From positions 1-64,000 of the forward strand of contig JADJYH010000026.1 of the NCBI GenBank assembly GCA_016719855.1: a DNA stretch of 64,000 nucleotides. Direction: 5' to 3'. Position 1 is the first letter of the stretch; each line of letters opens with the position of its first letter. The notes beneath the pieces are model-generated. The model ran no database searches. It saw only the letters and a list, made by a program, of their open reading frames with translations, and was not told where the DNA came from. A program made the translations under genes and the position numbers. Positions 56,992 to 64,000 of this stretch are shown in pieces. This DNA is from Saprospiraceae bacterium. Its GTDB lineage: Bacteria; Bacteroidota; Bacteroidia; Chitinophagales; Saprospiraceae.

Positions 56992-59900
56992 TTACATCTT
57001 TGCCAACTTTACTATTTTTTGTCGCTCCCCGGCTGTGAGTCGCAACCAATATAATCCGGCGGGCAACCGGTCGCCTTCCCAGGCAAACCCGCTGCAAACC
57101 CGCCCTCATTTTTTCCGGTGAAATGACTTCGCACCCTCGCCCACACCGTCAAACACTTCCACCGTCACCTCAGTGGCTTCCGAAAGCTCGAACTCCACCC
57201 ACACCTGTTCCGAATATGGGTTTGGAAATACCCTGACATTCAACGGATTTGCTTCAAAATTTTTTGTCCCAGTCAGCAAGGTCAGGTGCAGCGTCACGAG
57301 GCTGTCGCAGCCAAGCCAGGTCTGGAGTGGTACTTCGTAAATGCCCGGCTGTGTGAAAACTTGGATGCCCACCATCACAAACCCGCCGGAGGCGATGGTG
57401 TCAAAAACGGTGGTTGCTTCGTTGGGAAAAACATTCAAAATCAACGTCGAAATGGAGTCGCAACCGACAGGCAAATTGAAAGTGTCCACCAAAATCGTAT
57501 CGCTGAACACCTGCAATCCGTTGACAATATCGCCTGCGCAGATATTGAACTCGTAGGACGTTTCCAGTAAATCCACCACCGTGATATGAGCAACAATCGA
57601 GCTGTCGCAACCGAGCGTCCAAGTGGGCATTACGACTGTCACCGTGGTATCGTTGAATACTTGAACTCCTCCGTAACTGCCTCCTTCACAGAGGCTTACG
57701 TCAATATTCGTCGTTGAATTTCCTTCGATGTAAACCTCCTGCACCAGCGTATCGAATCCAAAGCCGTTGCCCACGATGAACGTCACTTCGTACATTCCCG
57801 CTTGCGGGAAGCTCACCGTCGGGTAGCGCAGGTCTGTTTCCACAGGACTGGCACCGGGGAAGTACCAGAACCAGCTTTCGGGGTTCGAGTAGCTGTTGTC
57901 GAGGAACTGCACGATTGGAGCCTCGCAGTCGGCGTTGTGGTTGAAGCCAAAGACCGCCGTTGGTGCCGAGCCAATGGTAATGGTTTGCTCGTAAGTCGCT
58001 GTTCCACAGCCGTTTGTGGCGGTCATCGTGACAGTATAAGTGCCGTTTTGAAAGAAAACATAGTTTGGGTTGGCGGCCATCTGGCAAACACCGTCGCCAT
58101 AGCACCACTCGAATTGGGTGCCGCCGAGGCCCTGTGGGTCGGCGCTCAGGTTGACGAACTGCACCGAAGCGCCATTGATGACGGCCATGAAATTAGCCGT
58201 TGCCGCAGGAAGCACCTTGATGTAATCGGTGTAGGTGGCCGTATGCTCGCCTGCCGCATTTTTCACTAACAGTTTTACTTCGTAAACGCCGGGCATGTAG
58301 TAAGTGATGGCGGGCGGTGCTTCTCCAAAATGCGCCCCAGGTGTGCCACCCTCGAACGTCCATTCCCAGTGCGTCGGGTTGCCGCTGGCTAGGCTTGTGA
58401 AATGCACGGATTCGTTCACGCAGATTTCCTGCAAATCGGACTCGAAGAACGCAACGGGCGGCATCAGCATGGCCGTTTCCGTGAGGAAAACTGGAGCACC
58501 CGTCAGGGAAATATTCATTGATGAAATGCTGGTCGTCTGCCCCGTTTGCGAGTAATCCCAAGCCTGCCGTTGGAGCTGCCCAATGCCCAAACCCGCTGGA
58601 AATGAATAAGTCGCAACGGCATTTTCGGTCTGGTCAGTCTCCGTTTTTGCCCAAAGGACGTACACGAAATTGCCGTCGGCATCGGAGAAGGCAGCCCCGC
58701 CGACATTGGCCGGGAGGTTCATCGCCTCCGTTTGCTGCTGGTTGTAGTCGGTGCCGAAAAGCAGGTCGGAGCAGGTTTTCAGGGCGATGCCCTCGTCGTT
58801 CACGGTTTGGTTGTAGGGCGTCACGCCTGCCATTTTTTGATAAAAACCCATGACCTCGAACGGGTCGCTGGCCTCCCAAATATGCTGGCTCTCGGCCAAC
58901 CGGAAGATGTTGAGTTGCCGAATCCCATCTTTAACGCTCTCCACCCAAGCCTTGATTACCCAGTTTCGCTGCGCCTCCGCCGAGCCAAGGAAACCGTAAA
59001 ACGACTGCCGGGGCAGGTTTGCCTCACTGATAATCCATTCTTTTTCAGGCATTTGCGTACCATCGTAGCCGTAGTTGGCCAGCACCTCGGCAAAGCTCGC
59101 CTTCACCCGTGGGATTCCGCTCACGGCGGCATCGCTGTGGCGCTCGTAGGCGAATTGACCAGCGTTCACGTCGTAAAAAACCGTGCTACCATCAAAGTGC
59201 GGGTAGCTTTTAAAGCCAACGGCATCGAAGTAAGCACCCCCTTTCAGTGGGTAGGGCGATGCTTCGGAGCCGTCGAAAGGGTTGTCCGTGTTGCGGCAAA
59301 CGGCATCCAGGAACGATGGGAAGGCGATGCCGCTGATGGTCACATAAGCCTCAGGGTCGGCGTAGCGGACTATTTCGTAAGCGATGCGCAGGCTACGGAT
59401 ATAGTAGAAAATGGGGGCTTTGAGTTCGTAGTCGCAGGGGTCGGGGTTGTTTTGCCACCAGTTGCCAGGTTCGCCAGGGGGCAGCCAAGCCTTGTCGCCC
59501 GTGAGGTCGAAGTCGGGCGAATTGTAGATTTCCCAAAACCGCACGTAGTCCTTGTAGGTGCTGACGGTGTTCCAAACGTAGAGCGCAAACGGATTGTTGT
59601 CGTTGACCGGGGTGCCGTGCTCTCCGCCATCCCAGATATCGAGGTACAAATCCTTGAAAAGTGCGCTCTGGTAGTCGGGACAGTAGTGGTACGTGTCCCG
59701 GTTTTGCGCAGCGGGAAAAGCCAAAAGGAAGCTGTTGTCCCGCAGGTCGAGGTTGTTGAAATGCTCGAACTCCGGCAGGCGAGTGTCGTAGCCGAGGTCT
59801 AAAAAAGCACTCTCGCCGGTGTAAGTTCGGATGGCCTTAACTCCTACCCCATCCACATTCTCGATGGGGTTGCCTGCGGCAATATCGGCGACCTGCTCGT

Positions 59901-62097
59901 CAGTCCAGCCGGGAATGTAGTCCCAGGAAGTACCCGGGCGGAACTTGCCAGTGAAGGTCGGGATACTGTCGTTTGACGTAAAATCGAGCTGGGTGGTGTT
60001 CGGTGAAACGACGCTGACGGGGTGCGCCACGCTCACGCTGCCGCACTCGTTGGTGGCGGTAAGCGTGACGTTGAAATTGCCACTTTGTAGGTAAACATGT
60101 GTGGGAACAGCATCGGTGCTGGTGCCTCCATCGCCAAAACTCCATGCAAAATCGGTTAGACCATAGGCGGTTTCATTCTGAAAATAAGCAATCGGCCCAG
60201 TCGTCTCCGTGCTGAACTGCGGCACTGGCTGGGCAGTCACGTGCAGCGTTTGGGTTTGCTCCGCAATGACTTGGCCAGCGGTATTTTTCGCTTGCAGCGA
60301 CACTTGGTAGCTACCGGGGTTCGTCAGCACCGCCGAGGGGTTTTGGGTGCTGAACGTGAGGGGTGTTCCGCTCGGTGTCTGCACCGTCCAAAGCCATTGC
60401 GTAGCACCTGAAACCTGCGGGGTGAGTTGCAGCATAAAAGGGGCGCAAGCGCTGTAATCGTTGATGCTAAAAATCCTTTGAGTCAAAAAAACCGGGGTGG
60501 CGGTGAGGGCGATATTGGCCGAAGGCGACGAGACTGCGTCGTGTGAGACACTGGCGTCCCATTCGCATTTCAGCAGGTTTGAAATGTTTAAGCCCGTAGG
60601 AAACGAGTAGGTTGCACTTGCCACCTCGCTCTGGTCGGTCTGCGTTCTTGCCCAGAGGACGTAGGTGAAATTGCCGTGCTCGTCCTTAAACGCCCCACCG
60701 CCAACGGTAGCGGGCAACTGCAATTGCCCCGTGCGCACCGGGTCAAATATTTTACCAAAAAGCATATCAGACGCTGTCTTGTGGGCAACGCCCTCTTCGT
60801 TGAGTTCCTGAAAATAGCCATCGTTGTAATCCAGCCTTTTGTAGAGACCCATAAGGTCAAATTCGGAGTAGGCGTTGTCGTACTCGGTGTCCTCGGCGAG
60901 CTTGTACACCTGCATTTGCAGGATGTCGTTGGCCATGCAGGTGGTCATTGCTTTTATCAAAAAATTGCGCTGTGCCACTGCCGAGCCGATGTAGTTTTCT
61001 GTGGTGCCGGGTTCTGGGAATGGCTTGCGGGGCAGGTTGATTTCGGTGATAATCCAGAGCTTTTCGGGGTAAGTCGAGCCGTCGTAGCCGTAGTCGTCAA
61101 GCACGGCCTTGTAGGCGTTTTTTGTTCTTATGAGCGCTTCGGCAGCGGCATCGGAGTGGCGGAAATAGAGCCAATTCTGGATACTATCACTGTACTCCCG
61201 CAGCCCGCCATCAAAGTGTGGGTAGCTGTGGTAGCCCATCACATCGAAGTAGGCACCGCCTTTGAGCGGATATTCGGCGGTCACGGAGCCGTCCACGGGG
61301 TTGTCGGTGTTGCGCAAAATAGCATCCAAAAACGATGGGTAGCCCGTGCCGGAAACCACCACGTAGGCATCGGGGTCGAGGGTCTTGATGATTTCCCAGC
61401 TCATGCGCAGCAGCCTGACATAGTGGAAAATGGGCGCACGGAGCTTGTAATTGCAGGGGTCAGGGTTGTTGTCCCACCAGGAGCCGGGAGCGCCGGGCGG
61501 CAGGAAGCCAAGGCCGCCCGTGTAGTCGAAGCCGGGTTCGTTCCATATTTCCCAAAAGCGCACGTAGTCCTTGTACTGGCTGACGGTTTTGTAGAGGTAG
61601 GCGGCGTAGTAATTGGAGTCGTTGTAGGGTGTGCCGTTGGCACCGCCGTCCCAGATTGGTGCGTACATGTTGGCAAAAAGCGTGGATTGGATACCGGGAC
61701 AATACTGGGGTGGGTCTTTGTGCGCTTCGGACGGGAACCCAACGATGACGGTGTGCTCGCCCATTCCAAGTGCTTCATATTTTTGGAAAATGGGGAGGTT
61801 GGCATCATATCCAGCTACTTCCAAATAGCTCTCGAAGATGCCGGGTCGCAGCGATTTTACACCAGCACCCAGCACATCCCCGCCTTGCCCCCCCGATGGC
61901 GGAGAGCCGCCAGCAGCGAGCAGGGCAAGCTGCTCTTCCGAAAATGAGGTGTACTGGCCGATATTGGCGGCAGGATGAAAGCCGTAGGGATAGGGGTTAA
62001 CCTGGTTGTTGGCTGTGAAGTTTACCTGGGCTTGCAGGGTCGTGCTATTTGTCAGAACAAAAAGGTACGACAGGGCCAGGGCGTATATTTTGGACAT
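56992..62097 (-). CDS. T9SS type A secreted protein with two glycosidase-like domains and PKD repeats, frameshifted near 57110
   Basis: About 1700 residues from ATG 62097 (MSKIYALALSYLFVLTNSTTLQAQ signal); an earlier start at 62274 adds 59 non-exported residues. Two tandem clan-A-like glycosidase domains: first (~25-530) has RFWEIWNEP (acid/base Glu187) and LWIITEINLPR (Glu352); second (~720-1200) has RFWEIYNSPDFD (Ser860 in place of that Glu) and EWIISEANLPR (Glu1025). Between and after are Ig/PKD domains (FAWSFGDGGTSTDAVPTH, THWEWTFEGGTPG, FEWCYGDGVCQMA, SWFWYFPGASP) and short repeats. The end, after a slip, is a type A sorting domain: VRVFPNPYSEQVWVEFEL and DRLPAGLYWLRLTAGERQKIVKLAKM, stop at 56992. 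Likely an extracellular or surface polysaccharide-acting protein; substrate unknown. Convergent with accC. Confidence 0.88.
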
Positions 62098-62184
62098 AGC
62101 GTTTGTTCGTTTTTTGTTTACCGCAAAAAGGGGGGCAGTTTGCAATTTTTTGTAAGTCGTAGAGCCATGTACAGGAGGAGACGA

Positions 62185-62192
62185 CAAAGATA
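62185..62192 (-). promoter_or_regulatory. TATCTTTG -7 box of the T9SS glycosidase gene
   Basis: Exact TAnnTTTG on the minus strand, 87 bases upstream of the ATG at 62097. Confidence 0.45.
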
Positions 62193-62307
62193 TAGGAATA
62201 ATTTTGACGAGAAAAGGTAAATGACGTAGCGACAAGGTTGCTATTAGGTCGAGAACAAGCACAAAAATGGACATTTAAAACCGCCTCCTCCGTTTTTACT
62301 TGAACAA

Positions 62308-64000
62308 TCAAGCTTCCACCAAAGCCATCACTGCCAAAATGCGGTCGTAAAGTTCCAGTGGCTTGAATGGCTTGGAAAGATAGTCGTTCATGCCGATTTC
62401 GAGGCACTTTTCTTCCTCCTGCTTGGTGGAGTTGGCCGTGAGCGCAATGATGGGCACTTGGCTAAACTCTCTGATTTTTTGGTCGAATCCATGCCATTCA
62501 TGACAGGCATCTGAATGTCCATCAGCACAAGGTCGAAGTCGTTGTTCCGTACAGCCTCGTAGCCGATTTGGCCGTTTTCGGCAATTTCCACAGTGACAAA
62601 ATCCGACCACGACATCAATACTTTCTTGGTAGCCAATTGGTTGAGGAAATGGTCTTCAACCAACAGTATTTTCATCGGTGAAACAGGTGCCAAGCCAGCT
62701 TTGAAAAGCACTTGCTTGGAAGGTCTCACAGGTATTTTAACGATGATTTCAGAGCCTTTTTCCTCCAAGTTCTGAATCTCAAGCGAGCCTTTCAACGAAT
62801 TTATCAACTTGGTGGAAATGGCCATACCCATCAGGCGCTTTTTGGAAGCCATTTCCTTTTCGTCTCCACCAAAAGCCTCCCTAATGATAGATTCAGCATT
62901 CAGCATTTCTTTCAACTCACTGACGTTGAATCGTTTGTGGCTGTTATGGATACAAAATTTAAGTTCCAACCGGTCAGTTTGAACTGGGGTGCAGAGGACA
63001 GAAACGGTGATTGAATCCCCTTCTTCTCCTTGACGCAGCGCATGTTCAATCAAGTTGTAAATGATTTGGGTAATTTTACGGGGGTCAGCGGTGATTTTTT
63101 CAGGTAATTTTTTGTCTGGAACAAATTTCACCGTCATCGAGGCCGAATCAGCCTTGATTTTCACCACGTTCTCGGCTCCTTTCAAAAACTCCAACAACAG
63201 GATGTCTTCCGCTTCATCCCTGACGTTGTCAGTCACCATGAGAGAGAAATTCAGGAGGTTGTTCACTGAAATTGAGAGGTCGTTGACAGAGGTCTTTAGG
63301 TCGGTAATGAGCAGGTCTTGCTGAGTAGAGGTTTCTGAATTGCCAAGCAAAAACATCAAATTCACAATGGAAGAAAGTGGCGTTCGGATTTGAAAGCCAA
63401 GGTCGGCAAGCACTTCTTCTTGGATCCGGGTAGTTTGGCTGGTAATGGCTTTTTCCAGCAGCAGCCGTTCGGAGGTCTTGCGTTCGGTTATGTCCTGGAT
63501 ACTGCCCACCAGCATTACGCGCTGGCCTGCCTCTTCTATCTTGACCATTGCCTGCACCGTCACGTATCGGACGATGGTCCCATTGACAACAATCCTGTGT
63601 TCGATATTATGGAGGTTCCCGTCCTTCCCAGCATCCTCGAAAAATGACCCTACATCGCTTTTGTCCTCTAGCGGCACGTACTTGAGGTATTCCGAAAGTG
63701 TTGGCACAAAACTACCCAGTTGGAAGGAAAAAATCCGGAACACTTCCTCCGACCAAGTCATTTCATTGGACACTACATCCATTTCCCAAGTGCCAAACTG
63801 CGCCATTTTTTGCGCTTCGAGAAACCGCTTTTTATGGGCTTCAAAGGCTCTTGCTGTTTCCTCCAGTTTGTTCTGAACCATGAAGCGGTGCATAGAAAAC
63901 CTTGCCGCACGGCAAAGAACTTTGCCATCGAATTGCCCTTTCAGTAGGAAATCCTGAACGCCAGTTTTGACGCTTTGGTTGATAATGATTTCATTGTTAG
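62308..64000 (-). CDS. Hybrid sensor kinase: receiver - PAS - degenerate kinase - receiver (5' end outside window, frameshifted near 62495)
   Basis: The minus strand enters the window inside a receiver domain end (EIIINQSVKTGVQDFLLKGQFDGKVLCRAARFSMHRF), so the gene starts beyond 64000. Then a PAS domain (FGTWEMDVVSNEMTWSEEVFRIF, RIVVNGTIVRYVTVQAMVKI, GSIQDITERKTSERLL). The dimerisation helix reads LADLGFQIRTPLSSIVNLM, where the usual phospho-accepting His is Phe, and the N-box reads QIIYNLIEHALRQ, with His where Asn binds Mg-ATP. The C-terminal receiver is complete: KILLVEDHFLNQLATKKVL, DLVLMDIQMPVMNGMDS (phospho-Asp), then after a slip in an A-run KIREFSQVPIIALTANSTKQEE and MNDYLSKPFKPLELYDRI. 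Stop at 62308. Kinase activity is doubtful; signal unknown. Confidence 0.88.

Noticed and set aside
58732..61947. Long open frames (356 and 423 codons) antisense to the T9SS glycosidase gene
   Set aside because: They mirror the codon pattern of the real gene, give Val/Gly-rich low-quality protein and lack domains.
1..64000. Prophage, integrative element or insertion sequence
   Set aside because: No transposase, integrase, phage or conjugation gene and no flanking target duplications were recognised.
1..64000. Riboswitch or rRNA genes
   Set aside because: No known aptamer core or rRNA sequence was recognised; the purL leader is a simple palindrome, not a guanine aptamer.

Overview
The window looks like chromosomal DNA of a free-living member of the Bacteroidota, most likely the Saprospirales/Lewinella/Haliscomenobacter side of the phylum. 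Support comes from three very large secreted proteins with type IX secretion (T9SS) sorting domains (two type B, one type A), SprB-like and PKD repeats, DUF4836, TlpA/DUF4369-like and MltA-type proteins, promoter boxes of the form TAnnTTTG, weak ribosome binding sites and roughly balanced base composition. No phage, integrative element or intact insertion sequence was seen.

Layout. 1-1.9 kb: remains of a FN3/TolB-propeller protein and of an AraC-type regulator, both broken. 1.9-8.8 kb: a DASH cryptochrome, then a 1035-residue periplasmic TPR protein paired with an outer-membrane barrel. 9-17.9 kb (minus): two related giant T9SS type B proteins sharing an N-terminal beta-rich module. 18.1-23.5 kb (minus): lipocalin-like lipoprotein, pyruvate carboxylase, Mpl murein-recycling ligase. 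23.7-27.9 kb: tiny lipoprotein, YtxJ bacilliredoxin, an AAA/DRTGG protein with an in-frame amber codon, RNase R. 28-32.6 kb: an AT-rich island with a broken DUF5677 gene, a tail-anchored protein, hemL, a TPR protein. 32.8-45.3 kb: tRNA-Met, DUF4836 lipoprotein, purL, a TlpA-like redoxin, an MBL hydrolase, an ABC-F ATPase, dapB, DUF5691. 44-47.6 kb (minus): a HlyD plus C39-peptidase ABC exporter pair. 48-56 kb: M42 aminopeptidase, VapBC-like toxin-antitoxin, a GH3/beta-lactamase fusion, a barrel protein, MltA, biotin carboxylase. 57-64 kb (minus): a T9SS type A protein with two glycosidase-like domains and a hybrid sensor kinase that runs off the end.

Housekeeping functions dominate: anaplerosis and lipid precursors (pyc, accC-like), purines (purL), tetrapyrroles (hemL), lysine/DAP (dapB), cell-wall recycling (mpl, mltA, perhaps the GH3/beta-lactamase fusion) and RNA turnover (rnr). 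They are interleaved with surface and secretion proteins.

Two properties matter for any reader. First, about fifteen genes, including essential ones, carry one-base frameshifts, mostly in homopolymers; this looks like consensus sequence error, so I give each such gene as one feature with the break marked. Second, many intergenic spacers consist of short words repeated in tandem and then as their reverse complement, making hairpins that begin exactly at stop codons or end at start codons. One such array sits in frame inside the ABC exporter gene. This set of word hairpins is the best candidate here for something undescribed.
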